This document shows positions 26,491-37,267 of a stretch of DNA of 64,000 bases, piece by piece. The position numbers and the translations under genes are program-made. The stretch comes from Roseateles noduli (GTDB lineage: Bacteria; Pseudomonadota; Gammaproteobacteria; Burkholderiales; Burkholderiaceae_C). The DNA lies in NCBI GenBank assembly GCA_002205125.1, contig NIOE01000006.1, forward strand, positions 186,001 through 250,000, read 5' to 3'. The notes beneath the pieces are model-generated. The model saw only the letters and a list, made by a program, of their open reading frames with translations. It made no database searches and was not told the origin of the DNA. Within the stretch, counting starts at the first letter, position 1. Each line of letters begins with the position of its first letter.

Positions 26491-27414
26491 TCAGAGTTCC
26501 GTCCGCAGGGCCCACAGTTCGGGGAACAGCACGACATCGAGCATCTTGCGCAGATAGCTGACGCCGCCGGTGCCGCCGGTGCCGCGCTTGAAGCCGATGA
26601 CGCGTTCCACGGTGGTGACGTGTCGGAATCGCCAAAGCCGGAATGCGTCTTCGAGGTCGACGAGTTCCTCGCCCATCTGGTACAGGTCCCAGTGTGCTTT
26701 CGGATCCCGGTAGACCTCCAGCCAGGCGGCCTTGACGCCGTCGTCGGCGGAGCGGGGCTGGGTCCAGTCGCGGTCGAGGGCATGGGCGGGCACGTCGATG
26801 CCGCGGCGCTTCAGCAGGCGCAGGACCTCGTCGTACAGCGAGGGCGCTTCGTAGGCTGCTTGAACATCGGCCAGCAGGTCGGCGCGATGCGCATGCGGCT
26901 TGAGCATCGCGGCGTTCTTGTTGCCGAGCATGAACTCGATGCGACGGTACTGCGCGCTCTGGAAGCCGCTGCTGTTGGAGAGATAGGGTCGGATGGCCGA
27001 GTATTCCGGCGGTGTCATCGTGCTGAGCACGTCCCAGGCGTGGACGAGCTGCTCCATGATCCGCGACACCCGCGCCAGCATCTTGAAGGCTTCGGGCAAC
27101 TGGTCCGATGCGACGTGCGTCACCGCGCCGTGGAGCTCGTGCAGCATCAGCTTCATCCACAGCTCCGAGGTCTGGTGCTGGATGATGAAGAGCATCTCGT
27201 TGTGGTCGGGCGAGAGCGGGTGTTGCGCGCTCAGCACCTGGTCCAGGCGGAGGTAGTCGCCGTAGCTCATGTCCTTGGAGAAGTCGAGCTGCGCGCCTTC
27301 CTCGCGGACGATGGCCTCGCCGCCTGGTCCGGTTCCTTCAGCAGTTCTTCCAGCGGCCCCCTGCGCGGCCTTGTCGTCCGCTGCGCCGGCGCCATGTCCC
27401 ATCGGGCAACTCAT
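26491..27414 (-). CDS. kynA: Tryptophan 2,3-dioxygenase
   Basis: Haem-dependent opening of the tryptophan indole ring to N-formylkynurenine, the first kynurenine-pathway step. The 307-residue protein shows the family blocks [35 protein letters not shown] (His-containing substrate/haem region), [17 protein letters not shown] and [21 protein letters not shown]. The first 40 or so residues are a Gly/Ala-rich leader with CPMGHG. The ATG at 27412-27414 overlaps the kynU stop as ATGA, so kynB-kynU-kynA form one unit. The product feeds kynurenine formamidase encoded at 28748. Confidence 0.97.
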   Translation of the reverse strand: MSCPMGHGAGAADDKAAQGAAGRTAEGTGPGGEAIVREEGAQLDFSKDMSYGDYLRLDQVLSAQHPLSPDHNEMLFIIQHQTSELWMKLMLHELHGAVTHVASDQLPEAFKMLARVSRIMEQLVHAWDVLSTMTPPEYSAIRPYLSNSSGFQSAQYRRIEFMLGNKNAAMLKPHAHRADLLADVQAAYEAPSLYDEVLRLLKRRGIDVPAHALDRDWTQPRSADDGVKAAWLEVYRDPKAHWDLYQMGEELVDLEDAFRLWRFRHVTTVERVIGFKRGTGGTGGVSYLRKMLDVVLFPELWALRTEL

Positions 27415-28718
27415 GTCACTGCCGCCTTCTTGTTGAAGCGCGCCTCGCGCCATTCTCCGGTGGCCAGCACCTGGTGCAGGTGCTCGACCGCGTCCCAGGC
27501 GTCGGCGAAGCCGATGTACAGCGGTGTGAAGCCGAAGCGCAGGATGTGCGGCACCTCGGCTAGCCGGGCCGGATCGCCCGCGCGGAAGTCTCCGATCACG
27601 CCGCGCTCGATCAGCGCCTGCACGACCGCGTAGCCGGCCGTCTCATGCAGCGGCGCCTTCAGCGCCAGGCAGACCTGGCTGCCGCGCTGCGCGGCGTCGC
27701 GCGGCGAAACGACGTAGATGCCCTGTTCGCCGCAGCGCTGCTCGGCCAGGCGCGCGAAGAGTTCGGTCAACGCGATCGATTTCTCGCGCAGCGCCGCCAT
27801 GCCGCCGAAGGGCTCGGCCGCGAGCAGCGTGTCGACGCCGCATTCCAGCGCGGCCGTCGACAGGATCGCCGGCGTGCCGCAGATGTAGCGCTTGATGCCG
27901 GCAGCCGGTGCGTAATTCGAGGTGAACTGGAACGGCGACGCATGCCCCAGCCAGCCCGACAGCGGCTGCCAGAAGCGGTCGGCATGGCGCGGATGCGCCC
28001 AGACGAACGCCGGTGCGCCGGGTCCGCCATTGAGGTACTTGTAGCCGCAACCGATGGCGAAGTCCGCGTCGGCGGCGTTCAGGTCGACGGGAATGGCGCC
28101 CGCGGAGTGCGCGAGGTCCCACACGGTCAGCGCGCCGGCCGCATGGGCCGCAGCGGTCACCGCCTTCATGTCGTGCTTGCGGCCGGTCCGGTAGTTGACC
28201 TCCGTCAGCATCAGCACGGCGAGCCTGTCGTTCAGCAGGCCGGGGATCTCATCGACGTGATCGACGAGATGCAGCGTCATGCCGAACTGCTCGGCGAGGC
28301 TCTCCGCGATGTAGAGGTCGGTGGGGAAGTTGCTGCGCTCGGAGACGACGACCGTGCGTCGGCCGTCGGCATCGCCGGCCTTGACGATGCGCAGCGCCGC
28401 GCTCAGCACCTTGTAGAGGTTGAGCGAGGTCGAGTCCGCGACGATGGTCTCGCCCGGCTTCGCGCCGATCAGGCGGCCGATCTTGTCGCCGATGCGCGAG
28501 GGCAGGTCGATCCAGCCGGCGGTGTTCCAGCTCTTGATCAGGTCGCGACCCCATTCGTCGGCGATCACCTGCTGCACGCGCGCCGCGGTCGCCTTGGGCA
28601 TCGCGCCCAGCGAATTGCCGTCCAGGTAGAGCGTGCCCGCGGGCAGCGAGAACTGGTCCTTGAGCGGCGCCAGCGGATCGGCGGCGTCCAGGGCCAGGCA
28701 GTCTTGTCTTGTCGTCAT
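27411..28718 (-). CDS. kynU: Kynureninase
   Basis: PLP-dependent hydrolysis of kynurenine to anthranilate and alanine. The 435-residue protein has the N-terminal [11 protein letters not shown] block, the substrate region [21 protein letters not shown] and the PLP-Lys motif [14 protein letters not shown]. The C-terminal domain ends with [22 protein letters not shown]. It lies between kynB (29 bases upstream) and kynA (4-base overlap). Its product anthranilate is the substrate of the CoA ligase at 35483, which ties the kyn genes to the divergent array. Confidence 0.97.
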   Translation of the reverse strand: MTTRQDCLALDAADPLAPLKDQFSLPAGTLYLDGNSLGAMPKATAARVQQVIADEWGRDLIKSWNTAGWIDLPSRIGDKIGRLIGAKPGETIVADSTSLNLYKVLSAALRIVKAGDADGRRTVVVSERSNFPTDLYIAESLAEQFGMTLHLVDHVDEIPGLLNDRLAVLMLTEVNYRTGRKHDMKAVTAAAHAAGALTVWDLAHSAGAIPVDLNAADADFAIGCGYKYLNGGPGAPAFVWAHPRHADRFWQPLSGWLGHASPFQFTSNYAPAAGIKRYICGTPAILSTAALECGVDTLLAAEPFGGMAALREKSIALTELFARLAEQRCGEQGIYVVSPRDAAQRGSQVCLALKAPLHETAGYAVVQALIERGVIGDFRAGDPARLAEVPHILRFGFTPLYIGFADAWDAVEHLHQVLATGEWREARFNKKAAVT

Positions 28719-28747
28719 CGATGGTCCAGATGATGTCGGAAGAGGGG

Positions 28748-29419
28748 TCAGAGCGCGCGCAGCACCGCGCGCACCGGCGACGCGCAGGCGCCGGCGAGCT
28801 TGAGCGGCAGCGCGATCAGTTCGTAGTCGCCTTCGGGCACCTCATCGAGCACGAGGTTCTCCAGCACCCGCAGGTCCAGGCGCAGCAGCCGCTGATGGCT
28901 GTCCAGCGTCTTGCTGGTGGCGGGGTCGACGCTGGGCGTGTCGAGCCCGATCAGTTTCACGCCGCGCGCGGCCAGCCACTCGACGGTCTCGGGCGCGTAG
29001 GCGCTGAATTCGGGATTCCAGACGGTGTCGGCGCGCTCGTTGCAGCGCACCAGCACGCGCGCCGGCAGGTCCTGCGCGGCGTGTTCCAGATGCTCGACGC
29101 GGATCAGCGGCCCGCAGCCGATCGCATGGATCACGCGGCAGGGACCGAGGTAGGGATCGAGCGCCACCTCCGCCGCGCTCGCCACGCCGTCCGCGTAGTG
29201 CAGTGGCGCATCGGCATGTGCACCGACGTGCGGCGACATCGTGATCGCGCTCAGGTTCACCGGGCACTCCGGCGACAGCCGCGCGGTCCACTTCAGCGCG
29301 TAGGGCTCGTCGCCGGGAAAGATGGGCGCGTCGGGCGCCACCACCGGCGAGATGTCCCACAGCGCGCGCCGGGAGGATCGTTCGGACGATCGTTGGGAGG
29401 ATGGGCTGGTTGACTTCAT
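28748..29419 (-). CDS. kynB: Kynurenine formamidase (arylformamidase)
   Basis: Hydrolyses N-formylkynurenine to kynurenine and formate. The 223-residue protein belongs to the cyclase-like metal-dependent hydrolases. It carries the signature [15 protein letters not shown] and the metal motif [12 protein letters not shown] (variant of HxGTHxDAP), followed by [11 protein letters not shown] and the LLPL-type ending ([20 protein letters not shown]). A GGAG ribosome-binding site supports the ATG at 29417-29419; a longer in-frame start at 29521 lies in the promoter region. It is the first gene of the kynB-U-A unit and is divergent from the anthranilate-CoA genes. Confidence 0.95.
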   Translation of the reverse strand: MKSTSPSSQRSSERSSRRALWDISPVVAPDAPIFPGDEPYALKWTARLSPECPVNLSAITMSPHVGAHADAPLHYADGVASAAEVALDPYLGPCRVIHAIGCGPLIRVEHLEHAAQDLPARVLVRCNERADTVWNPEFSAYAPETVEWLAARGVKLIGLDTPSVDPATSKTLDSHQRLLRLDLRVLENLVLDEVPEGDYELIALPLKLAGACASPVRAVLRAL

Positions 29420-29584
29420 CTGCTGCTCCTGCCGGGCCTTCGGCACGACGGCGCGCACCTTAGCGCGCGGTCCCGGACCGTGGTGTCGGTTAATTCCAAC
29501 AAGGCCGGGTGTTTTGCGCAAGCCGCCCGGGCGGCGACGTCGACGGGCTCAGGGTTATCTCTGGAAAGGCCGGTCGCCCATGTC

Positions 29585-29614
29585 GTTGACACCTCAACTA
29601 TCCAGGCCTAAAGT
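29585..29614 (+). promoter_or_regulatory. Promoter with overlapping palindrome for the anthranilate-CoA array
   Basis: TTGACA (29586-29591) and TAAAGT (29609-29614), 17 bases apart, form a good sigma-70-type promoter 47 bases before the monooxygenase/reductase start. The palindrome GTTGA-CACC-TCAAC (29585-29598) covers the -35 element, a typical place for a repressor. The MarR-type gene in the array (32858) is the obvious candidate. A second partly symmetric site, GTT-AATTCC-AAC, lies at 29489-29500 nearer kynB. Confidence 0.6.
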
Positions 29615-29660
29615 GATCCCGTCAAGCAGTCCTCGCCCGACGCTCGCCGGGCTTCCCACC

Positions 29661-32009
29661 ATGCGCATCACCTGCATAGGCGGCGGTCCCGCCGGTCTGT
29701 ACTTCGCGCTGCTGATGAAGCGGCAGAACCCGGCGCACGAGGTCACGGTGCTGGAGCGCAACCGCGCCGGCGACACCTTCGGCTGGGGCGTGGTGTTCTC
29801 GGACCAGACGCTGGCCGCGCTGCGCGAGGCCGATCCGAAGACCGCCGAGCAGATCCTGCAGTCCTTCAACCATTGGGACGACATCGCCGTCCACATCGAC
29901 GGCCGCACGATGGTGTCCGGCGGACACGGCTTCTGCGGCATCGGCCGGCGCAGGCTGCTGGACATCCTGCGCGAGCGGTGCGAGGAACTGGGCGTCGTGC
30001 TGCGCTACGAGACCGATGTCGCCGACGACGCGGACATCGACGCGGACCTGATCATCGCCGCCGACGGCCTCAACAGCCGTCTGCGCCAGAAGTACGCCGC
30101 GACCTACCAGCCCGACGTCGACCTGCGCAACTGCCGCTTCGTGTGGCTGGGCACGACCAAGCTCTTCGACGCCTTCACCTTCGATTTCCAGAAGACCGAA
30201 TGGGGCTGGTTCCAGGCGCACGCCTACCGCTACGACGACACGCATTCGACCTTCATCGTCGAGACGCCGGAGCACGTGTGGAAGGCCGCCGGCCTGGAGG
30301 ACATGAGCAAGGAAGAGGGCATCGCCTTCTGTGAGAAGCTCTTCGCCAAGGTGCTCGACGGCCACCCGCTGATCTCGAACGCGGCACACCTGCGCGGTTC
30401 GGCGCAGTGGATCCGCTTCCCGCGCGTGGTCTGCAAGCGCTGGGTGCATCACAACGGCCGCGCGCCGGTCGTGCTGATGGGCGACGCGGCGCATACGGCG
30501 CATTTCTCGATCGGCTCGGGCACCAAGCTCGCGCTGGAGGATGCCATCGCGCTGGCGCGCGACATCGAGCGCCATGGCGGCGGCGTGGACAGCCTGTCCG
30601 CTGCGCTGGAGGAGTACGAAGCCACGCGTTCGATCGACGTGCTGCGCATCCAGAACGCCGCGCGCAACTCGACCGAGTGGTTCGAGAACGTCGAGCGCCA
30701 CGCGCGCCTGGCGCCGGAGCAGTTCGCGTACTCGCTGCTGACGCGCTCGCAGCGCATCTCGCATGAGAACCTGCGGCTGCGCGACGCGCGCTATGTCGGC
30801 GAGTACGAGTCGTGGCTCTCGCAGCGTGCGGGCCTGGACCGCGCCGCGCCGCCGATGTTCACGCCGTTCACGCTGCGCGGCGTGAGGCTGAAGAACCGCG
30901 TCGTGGTATCGCCGATGGCGCAGTATTCCTGCGAGGACGGTCAGCCCGCCGAGTACCACCTGGCCCACCTCGGCGCCCGCGCGATGGGCGGCGCGGGGCT
31001 GGTGTTCGTGGAGATGACCTGCGTGTCGCCCGACGCGCGCATCACGCCGGGATGCCCGGGCCTGTGGAACGACGCGCAGCGCGACGGCTGGAAACGCATC
31101 GTCGACCACGTGCATCTCAGCTCGACCGCGAAGATCGCCATGCAGCTCGGACACGCCGGGGCGAAGGGCTCGACGCGTGTGGCGTGGGACGGCATCGACC
31201 AGCCGCTGGACGAGGGCAACTGGCCGTTGATCTCGGCGTCGCCTCAGCAGTATCTGGACGGCGTCAGCCAGTGGTCGAGCGAGATGACGCGCGCCGACAT
31301 GGATCGCGTCAAGGCCGACTTCGTCGCCGCGACGCAGCGCGCCGCAGAAGCCGGCTTCGACTGGCTGGAGCTGCACTGTGCGCACGGCTATCTGTTGTCG
31401 AGTTTCCTGTCGCCGCTGACGAACCGGCGCGAGGATGATTGCGGCGGCTCGCTGGAGAACCGCCTGCGTTATCCGCTGGAAGTCTTCACCGCGATGCGCG
31501 CGGTGTGGCCGCAGGACCGGCCGATGTCGGTGCGGATCTCCGCGAACGATTGGGTGCCCGGCGGCACCACGACCGAGGATGCGGTCGTCATGGCCGAGGC
31601 CTTCAAGGCCGCAGGCGCCGACCTGATCGACGTGTCTTCGGGCCAGGTCAGCAAGCAGGAGCGGCCCACCTACGGCCGCATGTGGCAGACCCCGTTCAGC
31701 GAGAGCGTGCGCAACCGCGCCGGCATCGCGACGATCGCGGTGGGCGCGATCTCGGAGGCGGATCACGTCAACAGCATCATCGCGGCCGGCCGCGCCGACC
31801 TGTGCGCGATCGCGCGTCCGCACCTGGCCAATCCGGCGTGGACGCTGACCGAGGCCGCGAAGATCGGCTACCTGTCCGGCCCCGGCCTGGACTGGCCGGT
31901 CCAGTACCTGTCGGGCAAGAGCCAGATGGAGCGCGAGTTCGAACGCCAGCGCGCCGTGGGCGGTGGCGCCGCGGCGCAGGAACAGGCCAACAAGGCGCTC
32001 GGCGTCTGA
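29661..32009 (+). CDS. abmA: 2-aminobenzoyl-CoA monooxygenase/reductase (salicylyl-CoA 5-hydroxylase family fusion)
   Basis: A 782-residue fused flavoprotein. Residues 1 to about 385 form an FAD aromatic hydroxylase domain with GGGPAG (7-12) and GDAAH (274-278). Residues from about 399 form an old-yellow-enzyme domain starting [20 protein letters not shown], with LGHAGAKG, the [18 protein letters not shown] block and the [14 protein letters not shown] Arg/Gly motif. This exact fusion is known for 2-aminobenzoyl-CoA monooxygenase/reductase of Azoarcus evansii, which hydroxylates and then reduces the ring without ring-cleaving dioxygenation. Databases often call it salicylyl-CoA 5-hydroxylase. 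The nearby CoA ligase and divergent kyn genes favour anthraniloyl-CoA as substrate. The upstream in-frame ATG at 29580 lies in the promoter. Confidence 0.92.
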   Translation: MRITCIGGGPAGLYFALLMKRQNPAHEVTVLERNRAGDTFGWGVVFSDQTLAALREADPKTAEQILQSFNHWDDIAVHIDGRTMVSGGHGFCGIGRRRLLDILRERCEELGVVLRYETDVADDADIDADLIIAADGLNSRLRQKYAATYQPDVDLRNCRFVWLGTTKLFDAFTFDFQKTEWGWFQAHAYRYDDTHSTFIVETPEHVWKAAGLEDMSKEEGIAFCEKLFAKVLDGHPLISNAAHLRGSAQWIRFPRVVCKRWVHHNGRAPVVLMGDAAHTAHFSIGSGTKLALEDAIALARDIERHGGGVDSLSAALEEYEATRSIDVLRIQNAARNSTEWFENVERHARLAPEQFAYSLLTRSQRISHENLRLRDARYVGEYESWLSQRAGLDRAAPPMFTPFTLRGVRLKNRVVVSPMAQYSCEDGQPAEYHLAHLGARAMGGAGLVFVEMTCVSPDARITPGCPGLWNDAQRDGWKRIVDHVHLSSTAKIAMQLGHAGAKGSTRVAWDGIDQPLDEGNWPLISASPQQYLDGVSQWSSEMTRADMDRVKADFVAATQRAAEAGFDWLELHCAHGYLLSSFLSPLTNRREDDCGGSLENRLRYPLEVFTAMRAVWPQDRPMSVRISANDWVPGGTTTEDAVVMAEAFKAAGADLIDVSSGQVSKQERPTYGRMWQTPFSESVRNRAGIATIAVGAISEADHVNSIIAAGRADLCAIARPHLANPAWTLTEAAKIGYLSGPGLDWPVQYLSGKSQMEREFERQRAVGGGAAAQEQANKALGV

Positions 32010-32069
32010 GGCAACGGCAATGACGACTGTACATATCGGCACCACAGGAAACATCGGCAAGGGGGCGGC

Positions 32070-32858
32070 ATGAGCAACAAGTACCCGCTCGAAGGGCTGC
32101 ATGCGGTCGTCACCGGTGGCGGCTCCGGCATCGGCGCGGCGATCGCGCAGGCGCTGATCGCCGACGGCGCGCGCGTCACGCTGATGGGGCGGCGCATCGA
32201 GAAGCTGAAGGAACAGCGCGACAGGCTGAACGTCGGCGGCGGCCCGTCGGTCGAGCTGCAGGTCTGCGACGTCGGCGACGAAGCCAGCGTGCGCGATGCC
32301 TTCGCAGCGGCAGTGGCGGCGGCCGGACCCATAGCCCTGCTGATCAACAACGCCGGGCAGGTCGAGACAGCGCCGCTCGGAAAGACCTCGCTGGACACCT
32401 GGCAGCGCCTGCTCAACGTGAACCTCACCGGCAGCTTCCTGTGCAGCCGCGAGGTGCTTTCCGGAATGACCGAGCGCCGCTTCGGCCGCATCGTCAACGT
32501 CGCGAGCACCGCGGCGCTGAAGGGCTACGCGTACGTCGCGGCCTACTGCGCGGCCAAGCACGGCGTGCTCGGCCTCACGCGCGCGCTGGCGCTGGAGACG
32601 GCGCGCAAGGGCGTGACCGTCAACGCGGTCTGCCCGGGTTACACCGAGACCGACATCGTCGCCGGCGCCATCGAGACGATCGTCGCCAAGACCGGCCGGA
32701 CGGCCGACGAGGCGCGCGCCGAGCTCGCCTCGGTCAATCCGCAAGGCCGGCTCGTCGACCCGGCGGAGGTCGCCGCCTCGGTGGCGTGGCTCGCGCGTCG
32801 CGACAGCGGCTCGATCACGGGGCAGGCGATCGCCGTCGCCGGCGGGGAGGTCATGTGA
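32070..32858 (+). CDS. Short-chain dehydrogenase/reductase (3-hydroxyacyl-CoA type)
   Basis: A 262-residue classical SDR: cofactor motif TGGGSGIG (about 15-22), NNAG, catalytic Ser (VASTAA), the YCAAKHG Tyr-Lys pair and PGYTETD. It probably oxidises a 3-hydroxyacyl-CoA with NAD+ in the lower part of the anthranilate-CoA route. Its stop overlaps the MarR gene start (TGATG at 32856-32860). The preceding gene ends 60 bases upstream. The exact substrate is inferred from context. Confidence 0.9.
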   Translation: MSNKYPLEGLHAVVTGGGSGIGAAIAQALIADGARVTLMGRRIEKLKEQRDRLNVGGGPSVELQVCDVGDEASVRDAFAAAVAAAGPIALLINNAGQVETAPLGKTSLDTWQRLLNVNLTGSFLCSREVLSGMTERRFGRIVNVASTAALKGYAYVAAYCAAKHGVLGLTRALALETARKGVTVNAVCPGYTETDIVAGAIETIVAKTGRTADEARAELASVNPQGRLVDPAEVAASVAWLARRDSGSITGQAIAVAGGEVM

Positions 32859-33433
32859 TGCGTGATGCCGCACGGGATGCCACCAACGGTGCCGCGCGCG
32901 CCGCCACCAGGGGAGCGCCGCGGGATGCCGCCGACGAGGCGGGCGCGGAAGTCGCCCCGGACCTCGAGTCCCGCATGCACGACGGCGACCATCAGGCGCT
33001 GCGCGTCTGGCTGCGCCTGCTGGCCTGCACGACGCGCATCGAGGACCAGATCCGCCAGCGCCTGCGCAACGACTTCGGCACGACGCTGCCGCGCTTCGAC
33101 CTGCTCGCGCAGCTGGAGCGCAGTCCCGACGGCCTGACGATGCGCGAGCTGTCGCAGCGGCTGATGGTGACCGGCGGCAACGTCACCGGCATCACCGACC
33201 AGTTGGAGGCCGAGGGCCACGTCGTGCGCGAGCCGCATCCGTCGGACCGGCGCAGCGTCACGGTGCGGCTGACCCCGGCCGGACGGCGTCAGTTCAAGCG
33301 CATGGCTGCGACGCACGAGGGCTGGATCGTCGAACTGCTGGCCGGCTGGCCGCCCGAACAGAAGACCCAGGTGTACGAACTGCTCGCGGGGCTGAAGGGC
33401 CACCTCGCGCAGCTCGACGCCGCCCGCAAATGA
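32858..33433 (+). CDS. MarR-family transcriptional regulator
   Basis: A 191-residue winged-helix regulator. A low-complexity Ala/Arg/Asp leader (about 1-36) precedes the MarR core. The helix-turn-helix appears as LTMRELSQRLMVTGGNVTGITDQLEAEGHV and the wing as PSDRRSVTVRLTPAG. It starts within the SDR stop and is followed by the enoyl-CoA hydratase gene, so it lies inside the operon it probably controls. Aromatic CoA thioesters commonly release such MarR repressors in related pathways; a CoA intermediate as ligand is inference. The palindrome at 29585-29598 is a plausible operator. Confidence 0.9.
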   Translation: MRDAARDATNGAARAATRGAPRDAADEAGAEVAPDLESRMHDGDHQALRVWLRLLACTTRIEDQIRQRLRNDFGTTLPRFDLLAQLERSPDGLTMRELSQRLMVTGGNVTGITDQLEAEGHVVREPHPSDRRSVTVRLTPAGRRQFKRMAATHEGWIVELLAGWPPEQKTQVYELLAGLKGHLAQLDAARK

Positions 33434-33466
33434 ACGATTGATGAACGATTGAAGGAGTACCCATCG

Positions 33467-34306
33467 ATGGACAGCCATCTCATCAGCGGCAACACGCGCA
33501 GCCTGAAGGGCTTCGAGCCTCAGCACTTCAGCTGGCGCCAGGAAGGCGCTGTCGGCGTCGTCACGCTGAACCGTCCCGAGCGCAAGAACCCGCTGACCTT
33601 CGAGTCCTACGCCGAGCTGCGCGACCTGTTCCGCACGCTGTCCTATGTCGACGAGGTGAACGCGATCGTCGTGCAGGGCGCGGGCGGCAACTTCTGCTCC
33701 GGCGGCGACGTGCACGAGATCATCGGTCCGTTGACGAAGATGGCGATGCCGGACCTGCTGGCGTTCACGCGCATGACCGGGGATCTGGTCAAGGCGATGC
33801 GGGCCTGTCCGCAGCCGGTGGTCGCCGCGATCGACGGCGTGTGCGCCGGCGCCGGCGCGATCATGGCGATGGCCTCGGACCTGCGCGTCGGCACGGCGCG
33901 CAGCAAGACGGCCTTCCTGTTCACGCGCGTCGGCCTGGCCGGCTGCGACATGGGCGCCTGCGCGCTGCTGCCGCGCATCGTCGGACAAGGGCGCGCGTCG
34001 GACCTGCTCTACACCGGCCGCAGCCTGGGCGGCGAAGAGGCGCTGCAGTGGGGCTTCCTCAACCGCATCGTCGAGCCGGACGCGCTGGAATCGCAAGCCG
34101 TGGCCTGGGCCGCGGAGATCGCCGCCGGTCCGAACTTCGCGCACGCGATGACCAAGCGGATGCTGCACCAGGAGTGGACGATGGGCGTCGACGAGGCCAT
34201 CGAGGCCGAGGCGCAGGCGCAGGCGATCTGCATGATGACGCAGGACTTCCACCGCGCGTATCACGCGTTCGTCGCGAAGCAGCGCCCCGAATTCAAGGGC
34301 GATTGA
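33467..34306 (+). CDS. Enoyl-CoA hydratase/isomerase family protein
   Basis: A 279-residue crotonase-fold protein. It has the oxyanion-hole blocks [15 protein letters not shown] and [31 protein letters not shown], and a helix [20 protein letters not shown] in place of the usual catalytic Glu pair region. A GAAGGAG ribosome-binding site sits before the ATG at 33467. In this operon it probably hydrates an unsaturated or cyclic CoA intermediate or opens the alicyclic ring. It is separated by 33 bases from the MarR gene and 8 from the acyl-CoA dehydrogenase gene. Confidence 0.9.
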   Translation: MDSHLISGNTRSLKGFEPQHFSWRQEGAVGVVTLNRPERKNPLTFESYAELRDLFRTLSYVDEVNAIVVQGAGGNFCSGGDVHEIIGPLTKMAMPDLLAFTRMTGDLVKAMRACPQPVVAAIDGVCAGAGAIMAMASDLRVGTARSKTAFLFTRVGLAGCDMGACALLPRIVGQGRASDLLYTGRSLGGEEALQWGFLNRIVEPDALESQAVAWAAEIAAGPNFAHAMTKRMLHQEWTMGVDEAIEAEAQAQAICMMTQDFHRAYHAFVAKQRPEFKGD

Positions 34307-34314
34307 GGACGGTC

Positions 34315-35472
34315 ATGAATCATCTGAAGCACCTGGACTGGCCGTTCTTCGACGACAGGCACCGTGCACTGGCGAGCGAGCTGGACGGCTGGTGCGGGCG
34401 CCACCTCGCGCACGGCGCGGTCGATCACGACGATATCGACGCCTCCTGCAAGGCGCTGGTGAAGGCGCTGGGCAGCGGGGGGTGGCTGACGCACGCGGTG
34501 GCGGGCGAGGGCGAGGCCATCGACACGCGCGCCATCTGCCTGCTGCGCGAGACGCTCGCCCGGTACGACGGTCTCGCGGACTTCGCCTTCGCGATGCAGG
34601 GGCTGGGCTCGGGCGCGATCTCGCTGATGGGTACACCCGCGCAACGCGAGGCGTATCTGCCGCGCGTCTCCCGGGGTGAGGCGCTGGCGGCGTTCGCGCT
34701 CTCGGAGCCGGAAGCCGGATCGGACGTCGCGGCGATGCAATGCGCCGCGCGTCTGGACCAGGGCGGCGACCATTACGTGCTCGACGGCGAGAAGACCTGG
34801 ATCTCCAACGGCGGCATCGCGGACTTTTACGTCGTGTTCGCGCGCACGGGAGAAGCACCCGGCTCGCGCGGCATCAGTGCGTTCATCGTCGACGCCGGCA
34901 CGCCGGGCTTCGAGATCGCCGAGCGCATCGATGTCATCGCGCCGCATCCGCTGGCGCGGCTGCGCTTCATCGGCTGCCGCGTGCCGAAGACCGCGATGGT
35001 CGGCGCGCCGGGCGAGGGATTCAAGGTGGCGATGCGGACGCTGGACGTGTTCCGTACCTCGGTCGCCGCCGCCTCGCTGGGCTTCGCGCGACGGGCGCTG
35101 GAAGAAGGACTGAGCCAGGCCAAGGAGCGCGCCATGTTCGGCGCCACGCTGGCCGACCTGCCGCTGACGCAGGCCAAGCTCGCCGACATGGCCTGCACTG
35201 TCGACAGCAGCGCGCTGCTGGTCTACCGCGCGGCGTGGGAGCGCGACCAGGGCCGCACGATCACGCGCGAGGCCGCGATGGCCAAGCTGATGGCGACCGA
35301 AGGCGCTCAACGCGTCATCGACGCCGCGGTGCAGCTGCACGGCGGCCGCGGCGTGCGGCGCGGCGAGATCGTCGAGTCCCTGTATCGCGAGATCCGCGCG
35401 CTGCGCATCTACGAAGGGGCCAGCGAGGTCCAGCAGCTGATCATCGGACGAGACCTGTTGAAGAACGGATAA
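34315..35472 (+). CDS. Acyl-CoA dehydrogenase
   Basis: A 385-residue FAD acyl-CoA dehydrogenase that introduces a 2,3 double bond into a CoA thioester. It carries the FAD motifs [16 protein letters not shown] and [17 protein letters not shown], the Arg/Phe block [27 protein letters not shown] and the catalytic-Glu block [17 protein letters not shown]. It is the first of two such enzymes in the array (the other is GcdH at 42942). It probably acts on the alicyclic or ring-opened intermediate of the anthranilate route. Confidence 0.93.
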   Translation: MNHLKHLDWPFFDDRHRALASELDGWCGRHLAHGAVDHDDIDASCKALVKALGSGGWLTHAVAGEGEAIDTRAICLLRETLARYDGLADFAFAMQGLGSGAISLMGTPAQREAYLPRVSRGEALAAFALSEPEAGSDVAAMQCAARLDQGGDHYVLDGEKTWISNGGIADFYVVFARTGEAPGSRGISAFIVDAGTPGFEIAERIDVIAPHPLARLRFIGCRVPKTAMVGAPGEGFKVAMRTLDVFRTSVAAASLGFARRALEEGLSQAKERAMFGATLADLPLTQAKLADMACTVDSSALLVYRAAWERDQGRTITREAAMAKLMATEGAQRVIDAAVQLHGGRGVRRGEIVESLYREIRALRIYEGASEVQQLIIGRDLLKNG

Positions 35473-35482
35473 GGACGCGCTC

Positions 35483-37210
35483 ATGCACCGCACCGCCCAC
35501 CTCGACACCTTCGCTCGCGACAACCTGCCGCCGCAGGATCAATGGCCGGAGCTGGTCTTCGATCTGCCGGAACTGCAGTTCCCGGAGCGGATGAACTGTT
35601 CGTGGGACCTGCTGGATCGATGGGTGGCAGAAGGGCAGGGCGGTCGCACGGCCGTGATTGACGGCGGCAACGGTAACGGCGGCGGACTTGGCGGTGTCGG
35701 CCGCTGGTCCTACGCCGAACTGCAGGCGCAGGCGAATCGCATCGCCAACGTGCTGGTGAACGAGCTCGGCGTCGTGCCAGGCAATCGGGTGCTGCTGCGC
35801 GGCGCCAACACGCCGCAGATGGCGGCCTGCTGGTTCGCGGTGATGAAGGTCGGCGCGATCGCGGTCGCAACGATGCCGCTGCTGCGCGCCAAGGAACTCG
35901 GCCAGGTCATCGAGAAGGCGCGCGTCTCGCACGCGCTGTGCGACGCGGCGCTGGCCGATGAACTGGAAACGGCGCGCGCGCAGTTCCCCGTGCTCGAACG
36001 GGTCTGCCTGTTCCGCAGCGAAGCGCCCGATGGCTTGGAGGCGCTGGCGGCGCGCCAGTCCGCGAGCTTCGACAACGTCGACACCGCGTCCGACGACTGC
36101 GCGCTGATTGCGTTCACGTCCGGTACGACCGGTCAGCCCAAGGGCACGATGCACTTCCACCGCGACGTCATCGCGATCTGCCGCTGCTGGCCGGTGCACT
36201 GCCTGCGCGCTCGCGCTGATGACGTGTTCATCGGCAGCCCGCCGCTGGCCTTCACCTTCGGACTCGGCGGCCTGCTGCTGTTCCCGCTGAGCGTCGGCGC
36301 GACGGCGGTACTGCTGGAGAAGGCCTCGCCCGACGCGTTGCTGCCGGCGATCGAGAAACACCGCGCCACGGTCTGCTTCACTGCGCCGACTTCCTACCGT
36401 GCGATGGCGACAGCGATCGCGGCCGGAGCGACATCCGGAGCGGCGTCCTCAGGCGCGGGGAAAGCCTGCGACCTGTCCTCGCTGCGCAAGTGCGTGAGCG
36501 CCGGCGAGGCGCTGCCCGCCGCGACGCGGCAGCTCTGGAAGGACACGACCGGTCTGGAGATGATCGACGGCATCGGCGCGACCGAGATGCTGCACATCTT
36601 CGTGTCGCACACGGAGGAGACGGCGCGCCCCGGCGCGACCGGCAAGCCGGTGCCGGGCTACCGCGCTCGCGTCGTCGACGACGACGGCCAGGATGTGCCG
36701 CAGGGGCACGTCGGCAAGCTCGCCGTGCTGGGCCCGACCGGCTGCCGCTACCTCGAGGACGACCGCCAGCTCAAGTACGTGAAGCACGGCTGGAACCTCA
36801 CCGGTGACGCGTACCTCATCGACGCCGACGGCTACTTCGTCTACCAGGCGCGCACCGACGACATGATCATCTCCGGAGGCTACAACATCGCCGGTCCCGA
36901 GGTCGAGTCCGCGCTGCTCGCGCATCCGGCGGTCGCCGACTGCGCGGTGATCGGCGTGCCCGACGACGAGCGCGGCCAGGTCGTGAAGGCCTTCGTCGTG
37001 CTCAAGCCTGGTGTCCTCGGCGGCACCGACGCGACCCCTGCAGGCGGTGCGGACAGCGCCGCCGACGAAGCCGCGCTGATCAAGGCGATGCAGGACTTCG
37101 TCAAGGCCACCATCGCCCCGTACAAGTACCCCCGTGCGATAGAGTTCCGCGCCAGTCTGCCCAAGACCGAAACGGGCAAGCTGCAACGTTTCCGTCTGCG
37201 TGAGCAGTAA
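35483..37210 (+). CDS. abmG: 2-aminobenzoate-CoA ligase (AMP-forming, benzoate-CoA-ligase family)
   Basis: Activates anthranilate to 2-aminobenzoyl-CoA with ATP. The 575-residue protein shows the ANL-family P-loop FTSGTTGQPKGTM (about 211-223), IDGIGATEMLHIF, the hinge/adenylation block YFVYQARTDDMIISGGYNI and the C-terminal catalytic-Lys motif PKTETGKLQRF. Sequence pattern and its position between anthraniloyl-CoA enzymes and a Liv-type importer favour anthranilate over benzoate. Two Gly/Ser/Asn-rich inserts (about 54-72 and 313-328) are unusual. It begins 10 bases after the acyl-CoA dehydrogenase gene. Confidence 0.9.
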   Translation: MHRTAHLDTFARDNLPPQDQWPELVFDLPELQFPERMNCSWDLLDRWVAEGQGGRTAVIDGGNGNGGGLGGVGRWSYAELQAQANRIANVLVNELGVVPGNRVLLRGANTPQMAACWFAVMKVGAIAVATMPLLRAKELGQVIEKARVSHALCDAALADELETARAQFPVLERVCLFRSEAPDGLEALAARQSASFDNVDTASDDCALIAFTSGTTGQPKGTMHFHRDVIAICRCWPVHCLRARADDVFIGSPPLAFTFGLGGLLLFPLSVGATAVLLEKASPDALLPAIEKHRATVCFTAPTSYRAMATAIAAGATSGAASSGAGKACDLSSLRKCVSAGEALPAATRQLWKDTTGLEMIDGIGATEMLHIFVSHTEETARPGATGKPVPGYRARVVDDDGQDVPQGHVGKLAVLGPTGCRYLEDDRQLKYVKHGWNLTGDAYLIDADGYFVYQARTDDMIISGGYNIAGPEVESALLAHPAVADCAVIGVPDDERGQVVKAFVVLKPGVLGGTDATPAGGADSAADEAALIKAMQDFVKATIAPYKYPRAIEFRASLPKTETGKLQRFRLREQ

Positions 37211-37267
37211 CCGCAGTCTTCCGACCGACCGTCCCCCGACCGTCCCATTTCCTCCCCGGAGAAGCCG

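Noticed and set aside
29609-29634. TAAAGT at the anthranilate-CoA promoter as a sigma-28 -35, since the same AGGCCTAAAGT precedes the EF-hand gene
   Set aside because: The matching -10 position 15 bases later reads AGTCCTCG, not GCCGATAA; a sigma-70 reading with TTGACA fits better.
29622-32873. A 1083-codon open frame on the minus strand across the monooxygenase/reductase and SDR genes
   Set aside because: Antisense shadow of GC-rich coding DNA: Arg/Ala/His-rich, no domains, and fully overlapped by strongly supported plus-strand genes.
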